From Euleptes europaea (lineage: Eukaryota > Chordata > Lepidosauria > Squamata > Sphaerodactylidae), in the NCBI RefSeq assembly GCF_029931775.1, contig NC_079320.1, forward strand, positions 78,510,656 to 78,574,655: a stretch of DNA of 64,000 nucleotides, in the 5' to 3' direction. Position 1 is the first letter of the stretch; each line of letters begins with the position of its first letter. The position numbers were made by a program, and so were the translations under genes. The notes beneath the pieces were generated by a model, which was not told where the DNA came from, ran no database searches, and saw nothing but the letters and a program-made list of their open reading frames with translations. Shown piece by piece: positions 43,753-53,764 of this stretch.

Positions 43753-44121
43753 TCTCCTTATGATGTCTTGGCTGCAGTCTCCCTTTTGGTTGATGATGGA
43801 GCCAAGGAATAGAAGGTCTTCAACAATTTCAGTTTCTTCATTGTCAACCTTAAAGTTGAATAATTCTCCTGTAGTCTTTACTTGGGCGGTAGTCATTACT
43901 TGGGCGGTACACCAACAGAATCCCAATCCTGTCTCACACTCCCACCACTAGATACAAATCCAGCAGTCCTGAACAGGACATCGAGCCAAAGGGATAGAAT
44001 CCCAATAGATTACAAGCGACACCACAGCTTGGAGATAAGGGGGCTATCCCTTTCCTCCTTGCCATCTCCCTTGGCTCCTGACCTGCTGTTTGCTCAGTGG
44101 GTAAGACATAGGCACCTAAAG

Positions 44122-44460
44122 CAGGGATGGGGAATGTGAGGCCCGCGGGCCGTTTACGGCCCCGAGGCCATTTTCGGTGGCCCTCAGGAGCTCCAGGGCC
44201 CTGCCACAGAAACACAGCACAGCACAGCCCTCCCTGAAGCCGCAGCATACAAGAACGCTGCAGCCCCTTTAAACCCCCTCTCGCCAACTGTCAGCTGTTA
44301 ATCGGGGAGAGGAGGGGGGAGGGAGAAAGACGCTTCCCCCAAGCCAGGAAGACGAGGCGTTCCTGCACGCTGCGGCACATCAGTTTAAACCTCTCTCGCC
44401 GCTGTGGGAGGGGGGAAGAAGAGAAAAAGCCAGCCGCTCCCGGCGGTGGAGCATACCCGT
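44122..44460. mobile_element. Possible hAT element end in GC-rich sequence
   Basis: CAGGGATGGGGAATGTGAGG and GCCCGCGGGCCGTTTACGG resemble the CAGGGGTGGGCAAAC / GCCCGCGGGCC ends of some hAT elements. The right end was not found. Confidence 0.4.
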
Positions 44461-44559
44461 GGGAGCTGATCAGGTGGAGGATTTTTGTGGACTGGGGGGG
44501 GGGAGGGTTGGGAAGGCTGAAGCCCGGTCGCATGGTGCCGGCTATGTGTGTGAAGGCTT

Positions 44560-44720
44560 TTCTCTTTTCTTCTTTTTTCCTGTCACTCTCTCTCCTTTCT
44601 CTCCTCTTTTTCTGTCTCTTTCTCCCCCCTTCTCTCTATTTTTTCTTTTTTTCTCTCCTTCTTTCCTTCCTTCCTTCTTTTCTTTCCGTCCTTCTTTCCT
44701 TCCTTCCTTCCTTCTCTGCA
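44560..44720. repeat. Polypyrimidine simple repeat
   Basis: A nearly pure C/T tract made of TTCC, TTTC and CTCTCT units. Proteins predicted here (KEGRKEG-type or SLPSFL-type) are artefacts. Confidence 0.95.
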
Positions 44721-44886
44721 GATTGACCGCAGGCTGCAAGCTACACCCCCCTGGCACGTCGGTTGCCTGGGCCCACCGCTGGCTGACCTCCCACCTGGGA
44801 GGAGGGGGAAGACCTGGGGGAGCAGAGGCACCCTCCAAGCCTTCTCTGCATAGCCTCCCCTAGGGTTGCCAACCTCCAGGTGGTAA

Positions 44887-45260
44887 CTATATAGAGAAAC
44901 AGCACGTGGCTCAATGTATTCACAATTGAAGTAAGAGCATGTTACATCACACACAAGAATATTTCAAAATCAATATATTCACAACAAAATTCAAAACTGA
45001 AATAAAACATGTTACATCACACACAAGAAAAACTACCAAACTGAAATATAGCCTCGCAGGGCTGTTCAATGCAGCCAGTCAGCTTAACAAAATATAAAGC
45101 CTTTCAGGCTGTAACTGAACGTAAATGCAAAAAGCCAAAAGGCTATAAATTACAATCACGAAGAGTAGCAAGGAGTAGCAAGACTAACAACAATATATTA
45201 TCCAAACATCGGGTCCGTCACAAGGACGCGTTTCGAAGTCTTCTTCAACTTGCCGACCCT
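44887..45260 (-). mobile_element. Penelope-like end with hammerhead
   Basis: AT-rich sequence with doubled CATGTTACATCACACACAAGAA (44938 and 45008), followed by the GGACGCGTTTCGAAGTCTTC hammerhead on the minus strand. No RT or endonuclease frame is present here. Confidence 0.55.
45221..45252 (-). ncRNA. Hammerhead-like motif with ACGCGT helix III
   Basis: Minus strand CAAG, TTGAAGA (first core base changed from C to T), AGACTTC, GAA, ACGCGT, C, CTTG. Helix I CAAG/CTTG is perfect, and ACGCGT is self-complementary. Helix II is very short. Confidence 0.5.
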
Positions 45261-45919
45261 GAGGAATTTAAAGGGACCATTGAAATTGACATGCATGAAA
45301 TTCCTTATTATATGGTATCAAAAAATGGCCAAAAAAGCCCAAGCTTATATGTTGTAGAGCTTACCAATTAATTCATGGAGCAAGGTGGTCATGAATGCAA
45401 AAATTCACATTTTAATATGCATCCTGCAACATAATAAAACAAGTTATGCATCTAATACCAATTATGTTAAACAAAAGGAGGAACTATCCCAGAAGTTGTA
45501 AATCTTACCCCTGTTGTAACACTAGGTGTTATAGATTTAAAATGAAGTTGATCTTGGTGGAGAAAATCACCACCTATGCTCCGCTTGCATTCCTTCGCAA
45601 TAGTCAGAAGGAGGCAGTTCCGTGGTAAAATACCCACAGCTGTGAATTAGGACAGATGCTAAGAAAGATGTTAAAGGAATATGGTCCTTACAAGAAGCAA
45701 GAAAAATCAAACTCAGTGTTCAGACCACTAGGGATCATGGTTTTGAAAAGAAAAATAAAGTGTCTTTCTTGGCAGTTTAAAATCTTCTTCACATCCTGGG
45801 TCTGAAATGGACGAGGCTGATATTGCCAAATGATGAAAAATTTCAAATCTCGGTCACTATGTCCGTGGCTTATGAAATGGCTGAAGAGATCAACTTCCTA
45901 GAGTGACACCGCATCCTTG
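45261..45919 (+). pseudogene. Unidentified, possibly a decayed coding relic
   Basis: Fragments in different frames look protein-like (PEEFKGTIEIDMHEIPYYM, LILPNDEKFQISVTMSVAYE, AEEINFLE), but stops and shifts break them and I recognise no family. It could be a processed pseudogene or an unknown part of the adjoining retroelement. Confidence 0.3.
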
Positions 45920-46159
45920 ATGTGCTCTCTCTCCTCTCCCCAAACTTCACTCTCCCCAGGCACCGTCCCCAAATCTCCAGGAATTTCCCAAATTGGCAAC
46001 CCTATTGTGGATCCAGGACTAAACTCAATCTCCCTCCGGCAGCCTTCCAAATACTGTCAGAGGATAACATACGCTGGGTACCCAAGGTTGGGTGAAAAGA
46101 AAAAATATATATGTATCAGACCACACATGGATGATACAGTTTAGTAAATAGAATTTAAT

Positions 46160-46965
46160 GATTAAACAAACAAACACTTTATTACGGCCTTGCCAGAAAA
46201 ATACATATAGTTAGTTCAACGGGCAAATATACTCATATACATACTATATGCTGTTACAACATAACTACATAGCCAATGGACGCCCTTTTGAGGTTGATTC
46301 TTCACTCTTAGATTGACGGATTTTAATCGCTACTGCGCAGAACCTGGCAGTGGAGGATGTAGCCTGCTTGTTTTCCCCCAATAACAACATCTGCAATAAA
46401 TCTGATTGCGGTACCCCTGTGACACCTTTTATTAGGGGGAAAATGAGCTGGACACGAGCCTCATTATACCAGGGACAACCAAATAAAACATGTGCCACTG
46501 ATTCCAGCTCCCCTGACCCACAGGGGCAGAGTCTCTTTGATATTGGTATCTTCTTAAAATGGCCCTCCAACATAGCCGGAGGGAGAGCCTGGACACGAGC
46601 TAAAGTAAATGCTCTCCTATGGCTTCCTCCTTCCAACTGAAACGGATAGGGTGCTGGGGCTACTTTGTACCTATTATTCTCTGTTGATATGAAAGCCGGA
46701 CACCTCCCCACATCCTCCTGTCTTTCTATGTCCCAGATCCTTTGTTTAATTAGACTTTTAGCCTGTTCGTAACCCGTCTGAGACACGACCTGTGGGTCCA
46801 GTCCTATTCTAACCAGCTTCCTAAAGACTGCCTGAAGCCATGATGATTTGAAATTATCCTTTAGAATCAGGGCAGAAAATCCCATTGGGTTGGTGATCAT
46901 TTTAAGCCACATTAAGATGGATGCCAGGCTCACTCTGTATAATAATGATTATACAGTCATTAATA
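46160..46965 (-). mobile_element. Non-LTR retrotransposon (jockey/CR1/L2-like) C-terminal end
   Basis: A 222-codon minus-strand frame (46265-46933) ends a LINE ORF2. CPCGSGELESVAHVLFGCPW gives a Cys-Cys-His-Cys knuckle like those at the C-terminus of many LINE ORF2 proteins; upstream, KSLIKQRIWDIERQ. The 3' tail is AT-rich (46160-46260). The RT domain itself is absent, so the copy is 5'-truncated. Confidence 0.75.
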
Positions 46966-47620
46966 ATCCTGAACGTTGATTCACTAGATAGGCAAACAAG
47001 CTTATGTTTGATTCTCTTCCATTCTGGCCAAGGGCCGCAAATAAACTACCTACCATTCTCTTCCATTGTTATCCTAAGCACAGATATACCCTTCTAAGCC
47101 CCATTGACTTCAATAGTCATGGAAGGGTGTAACCACACTATAATCTCCAGCCCTAAAGGTCAGGCTGAAGTTGGGTCCCAGATCCTTATTTGCACTTCCT
47201 AGTTCCTTAGTTGTGAATGGACAACACAGATACCTGAACAATCACTGCTCCGGAGCCCCTAAAGAGAAGTTAACATTGATCGTGACAAGTGCCAGAAAGT
47301 TGCTCGTATCCTGGAAGGCTGGATATAATTCTGCATGCAACGATGTTCCTGGTACTTGCGTCATCCCATATTGATGCAAATGGCTTTCTTGACACTGACA
47401 GGAAGGTGAAACCACAGCACACTAGTCTATGCTATAATTTCAAGAGTACTCCAACCTGCCAATGGGGTTATTTAAATCTGAATCCTGCTTAAATGTTCGA
47501 GCAGGTAAACATCAACTGTGAGCGAGGTGCCAAGGTGGGAGAAACCAACTGGGAAGGGAGAAGGGGAGCGGTGGTTGAGTGGCTGGACCATCTCTGCAAA
47601 GTGCCAGCATTTTGTGGCAA
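46966..47620. other. Short palindromic repeat, then unassigned sequence
   Basis: Positions 47068-47140 belong to the GCAATCCTAA palindromic family (TTATCCTAAGCACAG, CCCTTCTAAG, GGAAGGGTGTAAC). From 47141 to 47620 nothing is recognised. Confidence 0.5.
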
Positions 47621-47624
47621 CAGT

Positions 47625-47913
47625 GTTCTTTTCTTTTGTGTGTGCTATGTGCTGGCAAGTTGCTTCTGACATATGGTGACCCTATGAATTAATGACATCC
47701 AAAATTGTCCTGTCATTAACAGCCTTGCTCAGATCTTGCAAACTGAGGCTTCCTTGATCGAGTTGATCCTCTTTTCCTGCTGCCTTCAGCTTTTCCTAGC
47801 ATGATTGTCTTTTCCAGTGATTCTTGTCTTTTCATGATGTGACCAAAGTACAATAGCCTCAGTTTAGTCATTTTAACTTCTAGGGACAGATCAGGCTTGA
47901 TTTGATCTAGAAC
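47625..47913 (-). mobile_element. BovB/RTE LINE 3' end
   Basis: The 3' tail complement (AAGTTGCTTCTGACATATGG) through TCCTAGCATGATTGTCTTTT (LEKTIMLGK coding) to GATTTGATCTAGAAC. Interrupted there by a MITE start. Confidence 0.88.
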
Positions 47914-47936
47914 TAGGATTGACAATCTCCAGGTGG
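47914..47936. mobile_element. hAT MITE left-end fragment
   Basis: TAGGATTGACAATCTCCAGG directly follows GATCTAGAAC of BovB, the same BovB position where the MITE at 55003 lies. Confidence 0.6.
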
Positions 47937-48593
47937 TTGAATTCAAAAGTCTGCACTTGTACAAAGCTCAATAAAGCACATATACAGCAATTTGCAATCA
48001 ATTGTATTCTGAGGAGGATCCTCACATGAACAATATCCCAAGGATATAAATACAGAGCAGGAATTTGTCGTTCACAATATGAAATACAAAAGGTAAGTGT
48101 ATATATACAAGGATAATTCAGGTGCACTAAACTTAACAGTCCAGAATGGTAATATCCAAATAAAGCATGGATCAATATTCAGTCGCAATGGGCTTCCGGT
48201 AAAATCCCCATTTCAGAGCTTTCTTCAAGCTTCAAAAAGTTTCTACGTGCCAGTAACACCTGCAATAAAATGCAAGCCTGCATAACATCTATTCTCCACA
48301 AAATATCACTTAATTTATAATAAATTGATTATAGTTCATATAAAAATATGCATATAAAAATATATTTTATTCATTTTACATACCACAATTGGTGAGAGAC
48401 GTCTATTGTGCCATTCTGTCTAAGCAGCTTAATCAGCGTCTAAAGTGAATCTTACTCAATCTCTCTTAAGACTTTCATGATTCCACAGGTGTATACACCT
48501 CCCTCATTAGTGCTGACTCTTAATACCGTAAACTATTGTGAAGAGGCAAAACTGCTATTGGCCAAACGTGAAAGATTAAATAAAATTAATCAA

Positions 48594-49160
48594 TTAAAGA
48601 AAACTGGAGAGATCCAAACATGAATTTAATCCGTTTGGTATTAAAGTGTCAAAAAGAAAAATGAAGCGTGATCCTTGTTGCGCTAAAATTCTATCTATAT
48701 TTTGATTATGGAATGCTTTACCCCGGTACTGCCAAATGACAAAAAATTGCATGTCCGTGTCTGAATGTTTTAACTCTTTGTAGTGCGCTGTCAATGGGGC
48801 TTCTAAATTTGAATTCCTTATCCGGGACCTATGTTCCCCTATACGAAGTTTAATTTCTCTCTTTGTTTTGCCTACGTAAAGAAGACCGCACGGGCAACGA
48901 ATTAAATAAATAACGAGTTTGCTATTGCAATTACTAAAATGCCTGAGTGTAAATGTAAAGCCTGTTCTAGTGTCCTGAAATTCTTTCACCGGTAGCGCCT
49001 GCGCGCAAACACTGCAATTACCACACTTAAAATGGCCGACCGGCTGATAGTTTTGCTGGAGAGGAAGACAATCAGATTTTATAAGTTTATCTCGCAATGA
49101 GTGTGTTCTTTTTAAACCAAATCTCAGTAGATCTTTACAGCCCGGTATATTTTCTACCAA
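48594..49160 (-). pseudogene. PLE GIY-YIG endonuclease region
   Basis: A 188-codon frame forming the C-terminal part of the PLE protein. A Cys-rich linker comes first (FKCGNCSVCAQ). Then VIYLIRCPCGLLYVGKTKRE gives the GIY-YIG signature, followed by LRIGEHRSRIR with the conserved Arg and His. The conserved downstream catalytic Glu is not clear-cut by eye. It follows the RT region of the same element (49281-50390). Confidence 0.9.
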
Positions 49161-49280
49161 ATGCCAGTGCCGTTTAATAATGTTCTGGACTTCTCTAGTT
49201 TTATAATTAAATTGTAGGGCAGAAGTTAAAGCTGTAGAGTTGGTATTTTTTTGTTTCCTTTCCAGGAGTTCTGATCTCTG

Positions 49281-50390
49281 TCAACTATCTGTGCGACGTT
49301 TGGAAGTCGCAATGATTTCTGGGGGGAAACCCCTGTTGGTTAATGTCTCCTTAAGGTGGACTGAAGCCATTTCATAATCCTTATTCTCAGTCGCATTGCA
49401 CTTCAAGCGCAGAAATTGCCCATATGGCAAGTTCTTTTTCAAGTGCCCTGGGTGATGCGAGTTATAATGTAGCAAAGCACCCCGATCCGTAGCTTTTCTA
49501 TATGGTCGTACAGCTAGTGTGTGTGTGTCCTCTTTTAAATAAACTGTAATGTCCAGAAAATTGATATTAGTCTGACTCGTGTCTGAAGTGAATTTAATGT
49601 ATGGATCCCTGTCATTGAGCCAAGATAAAAATTCAGAAAATCGGTTTGCTGGTTGGAAAATGCAAAAGACGTCATCTATAAAACGGTTAAATAAAGTGAT
49701 ACAGGATTGAAAAGGGTTGTTATTGAAAATAAAATTATTCTCAAAATTAACCATATAAATATTGGCCAGCGTGGGGGCGCATGCGCACCCCATGGCCACT
49801 CCTCGCTGTTGTAGGTATAATTGATCCTGAAAACGAAACACATTGTTGTCAAGAACTAAGTCCAGAAGATCCATAACGAAATGAGTAGGAGGAATGGGCT
49901 CAATCCTAGATGATAATAGGTTTTCAGTAATATCTCTGATACTTTCCAAGGGTATACTCATATATAACGAGACCACATCTAAGGATATTAAAAGTGCAGA
50001 TTCAGGGATTACTTGCCCTTCTATTTCTTTGATGAATTGTTTTGTATGAATGTATGAATCTGTTTTTGTACCATAATTATGTAAATGGTACTCCAAAAAC
50101 TGTGCTAAGGGTTCTGTGACTGAGTTGTTGCCTGCAATTATCGGGCGTCCCGGGGGGGGGGGGGATAAATGTTTGTGAATTTTAGGTAGGGTATAAAATA
50201 TTGGTATTCTGGGAAATTTGTTAACTAGAAAATCTGCTTCAGATTTAGTGATGTAGTCTAAAGCTAAACCGTCATTTATTGTCTTTATACTCAATTTAAT
50301 ATTATTGCTAGGGTCTGCAGCTAGTTTTTTATAGGTGGTTTGATCAGCTAACTGTCTCAAATGGTCTTTTATGTAGTCCTTAGTGTCCAA
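49281..50390 (-). pseudogene. PLE reverse transcriptase region
   Basis: A 369-codon frame with PLE-type RT motifs in order: an upstream KEADKGGAIVLL stretch (seen before its first Met), FYTLPKIHKHLSPPPPGRPI, SLDVVSLYMSIPL (first catalytic Asp), QQRGVAMGCACAPTLANIY, FNRFIDDVFCIF (the DD pair) and FLDITVYL. PLE RTs resemble telomerase RT. Length and motif order fit Penelope/Neptune-type elements; clade not decided. Confidence 0.93.
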
Positions 50391-50522
50391 AAGGACAATA
50401 GCGCCCCCCCTTGTCTGCCTCCTTAATGGTGATACTTATATCCTTGGCTAAATTCTCAACTATTTTATATTCAGCTTCACTAAAATTATCTTGTACAGAT
50501 TTTCTTTTGTTCTCAAGGGCTT

Positions 50523-52171
50523 GATTCACAACTACCTCCCCCCCCACACACACAGTGCCCAGAAGATGGCTAAGATGCCCTCCCTCTCATGAACTAAGTT
50601 CATAGAATCAGCATTGCTGACAGATGGCCATCTAGCCTCTGCTTAAAAACCTCCAGGGAAGGAGAGCTTACCACCTCCCGAGAAAGCCTGTTCCACTGAA
50701 CACCGCTCTAACTGTTAGAAAATTCTTCCTAATGTCTAGATGAAAACTCTTCTGATTTAATTTTAACCCGTTGGTTCTGGTCCGACCTTCTGGAGCAACA
50801 AAAAACAACTCGGCACCATCCTCTATATGACAGCCCTTCAAGTACTTGAAGATGGTTATCATATCCCCTCTCAGTCTTCTCCTTTTCAGGCTAAACATAC
50901 CCCAGCTCCTTCAACCTTTCCTCAGAGTACTTGGTCTCCAGACCCTTCACCATCTTTGTTGCCCTCCTCTGGACACGTTCCAGCTTATCTACATCTTTCT
51001 TAAATTGTGGTGCCCAAAACTGAACACAATACTCTAGGTGAGGTCTAACCAAAGCAGAGTAAAGCGATACCATCACTTCACGTGATCTAGACACTATACT
51101 TCTGTTAATGCAGCCCAAGATCGCATTTGCCTTTTTAGCTACCGCATCACACTGCTGACTCATGTTCAATGTTTGGTCTACTAAGACCCCAAGATCCTTT
51201 TCGCACACAATACTGCTAAGACAAGTCTCCCCCATCCTATAATTATGCATTTGATTTTTCCTACCTAAATGCAGAACTTTACATTTATCTCTGTTGAAAT
51301 GCATTTTATTGGTTTTAGCCCAATTCTCCAGCTTGCCAAGATCATCCTGTATCCTGGCTCTTTCATCTACTGTATTTGATACCCCTCCCAATTTAGTATC
51401 ATCTGCAAATTTAATAAGCATCCCCTCTATTCCTTCATCCAAATCATTTATAAATCATTTATTATATTGAACAACACAGGGCCCAGGACAGATCCCTGAG
51501 GCACTCCACTAGTCACTCCTCTCCAAGTGGATGAGGAACCATTAACAAGCACTCTTTGGGTGCGATCTGGCAACCAATCACAGATCCACCTAACAATAAC
51601 AGGATCTAAATCACATTTTCCCAATTTGTCAACAAGAATATTGTGGGGAACCTTATCAAAAGCCTTACTGAAATCTAGATAAACTATGTCTACAGCACTC
51701 CCCTGATCCAGCAAGGTAGTAACTTTCTCAAAAAAGGAGATAAGATTAGTCTGACATGACTTGTTCTTGAGAAACCCATGCTGGCTCTTAGTAATCAGAT
51801 CCATCCTTTCTAAATGCTCAAGGATTGACTGTTTGATTATTTGTTCAATAACGTTTCCCGGTATAGAAGTCAAGCTGATGAGTCGGTAGTTACCTGGATC
51901 CTCCCTTTTCCCCTTCTTGAAGATGGGGACAACATTTGCCCGCCTCCAGTCTTCTGGCACCTCACCTGTTTCCCAAGAATTGTCAAAAATAATGGTAAGA
52001 GGCTCAGAAAGTACATCTACAAGTTCTTTAAGTACCGTTGGATGCAATTCATCTGGCCCTGAGGACTTCATTTCATTTAAAGAAACTAGGTGTTTGTGCA
52101 CTACCCCAATGCCAATCCTCAGCTGCAAATCCCTTCCCTCATCATGGGTTCTGTTTATCATGGGTGTCTAG
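50523..52171 (-). mobile_element. CR1-type LINE, RT domain to 3' UTR
   Basis: Minus-strand frames give the CR1 RT in order: [71 protein letters not shown] (catalytic DD), HLEYCVQFWAPQ and FSLKRRRLRGDMITIF. The frame shifts near 51445 and again near 50895. The 5' end is missing, and the last about 70 bp of the CR1 3' UTR are replaced by the PLE at 50520. Confidence 0.95.
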
Positions 52172-52195
52172 AAACCCTTGGACTATTCTCCTCTT

Positions 52196-52448
52196 CACAG
52201 GGCTATCAGCCACTTTCAACAGCAGCCAGTCCAAGCTAGCCCTTTCTAATCAGATTTTGGAAGCTAAACAGGATCAACCCTGGTTAGTACTTGGATGGGA
52301 GACCACCAGAAAATCCCAGGGTCTCTGTGCAGAGGGAGGCAATGGCAAACCACCTCTTGCCTTGAAAACACTACTGGGTTGCTGGAAGTCGGCTGCGAGT
52401 TTATGGCACTTTACACATGCACAGGCAGCAAGGGCAAACCACTTCTGT
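52196..52448 (+). repeat. 5S rRNA-derived SINE with BovB-like tail
   Basis: TCAGATTTTGGAAGCTAAAC and TTAGTACTTGGATGGGAGAC reproduce the internal promoter part of 5S rRNA (AAGCTAAGCAGG; TACTTGGATGGGAGACC). The 3' part has GAAGTCGGCTGCGAG and GGCACTTTACACA like BovB. It is not a real 5S gene: its flanks and tail are SINE-like. Confidence 0.88.
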
Positions 52449-52552
52449 CCTTCAGTGTTACCCCTCTGAAGATGCCTGCCACAGCTGCTGGCGAAACGTC
52501 AGGAAAGAAATACCAAGACCACGGTCACACAGCCCGGATAACCTACAAGAAC
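52449..52552 (+). mobile_element. 104-bp hammerhead-only PLE insert with 14-bp TSD
   Basis: A single arm of the palindromic family, CCTTCAGTGTTACCCCTCTG to ACCTACAAGAAC. A perfect 14-bp duplication, CAAACCACTTCTGT (52435-52448 and 52553-52566), flanks it. It holds one hammerhead and nothing else recognisable. Confidence 0.88.
52463..52504 (+). ncRNA. Hammerhead ribozyme motif
   Basis: CCT, CTGAAGA 52466-52472, helix II TGCC...TGGC, GAA, ACGT, C, AGG. Helix I pairs CCT with AGG; the core is intact. Confidence 0.7.
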
Positions 52553-52568
52553 CAAACCACTTCTGTTA

Positions 52569-52786
52569 GTAGGGGTGCCAGGTCCAGGTTGGGAAATACT
52601 GGGAGATTTTGGGGGTGGAGCCTGGGGAAGGCAGCGTTGGGAGAGGGGAGAGGGGAGGGACTTCAATGGGGTATAATGCCTAGAGTCCCCCTTCTGCAGT
52701 GGCCACTTTCTCCAGGGAAACTGATCTCCGTCCCCTGGAGATCGGTTGTAAGAGGGGAGATCTCCAGCCACCACCTGAGGGTTACA
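52569..52786. mobile_element. hAT-type MITE, diverged ends
   Basis: TAGGGGTGCCAGGTCCAGG to CACCTGAGGGTTACAAC with the usual inner landmarks. Confidence 0.75.
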
Positions 52787-52902
52787 ACAAAGAAGAAAAG
52801 GACACCTTTGTACTGCTACCTGGAGGGTTTGGAAATCAGTACAGAAATAGGCATAAATAGTGAAATGCAAAATCTATTGAAAGACAGTCAAACATACAAA
52901 CA

Positions 52903-53117
52903 AATTAGTAGAAAAGGGCAAGAGTCCAGGAGCATCTTAAAGACGAACAAGAATATTTTCTGGTAGGGGATGAGCTTTCGTGAGCCACAGCTCACGCTGT
53001 GGCTCACGAAAGCTCATCCCCTACCAGAAAATATTCTTGCTCGTCTTTAAGGTGCTCCTGGACTCTTGCCCTTTTCTACTACTGCAGAGAGACTAACATG
53101 GCGACCCACTGCGAACT
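52903..53117. mobile_element. Palindromic Penelope-like derivative, second family
   Basis: Arms 52906-52991 and 52996-53081 are reverse complements around TCAC (TGAGCCACAGC / GCTGTGGCTCA) with very few differences. Only the right side has the further end GCAGAGAGACTAACATGGCG. Flanks share ATACAAACA (52894-52902, 53118-53126). The palindrome cuts away the hammerhead's CTGANGA half in both arms. Confidence 0.9.
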
Positions 53118-53219
53118 ATACAAACAGAGTGTAGATGCAAAAATCATCCAATCCTATATACAAAGTATCCTTAGGTCCTGGGTGAATTCATAAATCTCAG
53201 TCTTCACCATGGCCCACGT

Positions 53220-53248
53220 ACAGGTACCACCTGGAGGTTGGCAACCCC
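53220..53248. mobile_element. hAT MITE right-end fragment
   Basis: CCACCTGGAGGTTGGCAACCCC next to the SEL1L3 CpG-rich region. Confidence 0.65.
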
Positions 53249-53760
53249 GCCCGCCAGTCCCTTTGCCTTGAACACCCTACAGGCTCGCCTTGAAGCGTCC
53301 CCCAAGCCGGCCAACACGGGGGCCGCCAGATCCCCCCCGGTCCGCCTCCAGCCGGGCGGTTCCGTGCCAGCAGCTGTTGGTCGGCGCACCTGCTGCTGCT
53401 GCAGCTGCTGGCCCGGGGCGGTCCCTCCCGCGCCCTCCTCCTCCTCCTCCCCGCACTCCGTCCAGGAAGCCGGATCTGCTGCTCCCCCGTGGCCGGACTT
53501 CCCCGGCTGGACCCCGGAGCAGCCGGGCCGGGCCATGGGCAGCGCCGCGCGACCCCTCCTCTGCTGGCCCCTCCTGGGCTTCTTGCTGGTGAGCCCCGGC
53601 GCGCCCGCGCTGCCCGCCTCGCCCGCCGGCCCCCCTTGCAACCTTGGGGGGCGAAGCCTGGGCAGGGAAAGCCCCCCTCTGGACGCAGGGGGGGGTGGCC
53701 TCCGAGGAAGCAGGGCGAGGGCAGGGGGGCAGCGCTGGGCGCGCTGACTGGAGGGACCCA
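53240..53760. promoter_or_regulatory. SEL1L3: CpG-rich promoter region of SEL1L3
   Basis: GC- and CpG-rich sequence surrounds the first exon, with CTCCTCCTCCTCC and many CCCGG/GCGC tracts and no TATA box. The long frames on both strands here (169 and 208 codons) reflect base composition. Confidence 0.75.
53535..53588 (+). CDS. SEL1L3: SEL1L3 coding exon 1 (signal peptide)
   Basis: Sel-1 homolog 3 is a secretory-pathway, single-pass membrane protein with an N-terminal unique/LamG-like region and C-terminal Sel1 repeats; its role is poorly known. The ATG at 53535 has a strong context (GGCCATGGG) and opens MGSAARPLLCWPLLGFLL, a short hydrophobic leader. A good donor (CTG then GTGAGC) follows 53588, phase 0, matching exon 2. 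The frame is also open upstream to an ATG at 53238, and human SEL1L3 has a longer N-terminus, so a longer start is possible; I prefer 53535 because it starts directly at the signal peptide with a good context. Confidence 0.8.
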
Positions 53761-53764
53761 AAGG

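Larger units (their letters stand above)
42776..43950 (-). mobile_element. BovB/RTE LINE, C-terminal RT region to 3' end, with two inserts
   Basis: Minus-strand translation gives FLGSIINQKGD-like, LGRAAMTELEKILK, then FEMWYWRRVLQILWTARK, TKLRVSYFGHIMRRQESLEK, the BovB C-terminus. The 3' tail is at 42776-42850 beside a (TG)n run. Two Penelope-like inserts (42976-43231 and 43607-43752) interrupt it, each with its own TSD. Frames are broken; the copy is 5'-truncated. Confidence 0.92.
44862..46009. mobile_element. hAT MITE ends separated by about 1 kb of inserted sequence
   Basis: TAGGGTTGCCAACCTCCAGGTGG at 44862 and the matching right part (CTCTCCCCAAACTTCACTC ... AAATTGGCAACCCTA) at 45920-46009 look like one MITE. 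What separates them is PLE-like sequence on the left and unidentified sequence on the right. Confidence 0.6.
47937..50520 (-). mobile_element. Penelope-like retroelement with RT and GIY-YIG regions
   Basis: Two coding regions on the minus strand follow PLE order, RT then GIY-YIG endonuclease, with an AT-rich 3' region (47937-48590) after them. PLEs copy themselves by target-primed reverse transcription using this endonuclease. The element is incomplete at its 5' side (first recognisable residues ALENKRKS near 50515), where it abuts a CR1 3' UTR, and it no longer appears able to make one intact protein. Confidence 0.92.

Noticed and set aside
44542-44954. Lys/Glu/Gly-rich or Ser/Leu/Pro-rich frames
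   Set aside because: They translate a pure polypyrimidine simple repeat.
52230-52320. 5S rRNA gene
   Set aside because: Only the internal part resembles 5S; the ends differ and a BovB-like tail follows, so it is a SINE.
53238-53534. Upstream in-frame start for SEL1L3
   Set aside because: Open but low-complexity; the ATG at 53535 has a better context and starts directly at the signal peptide. Kept as an alternative because the human protein is longer at its N-terminus.
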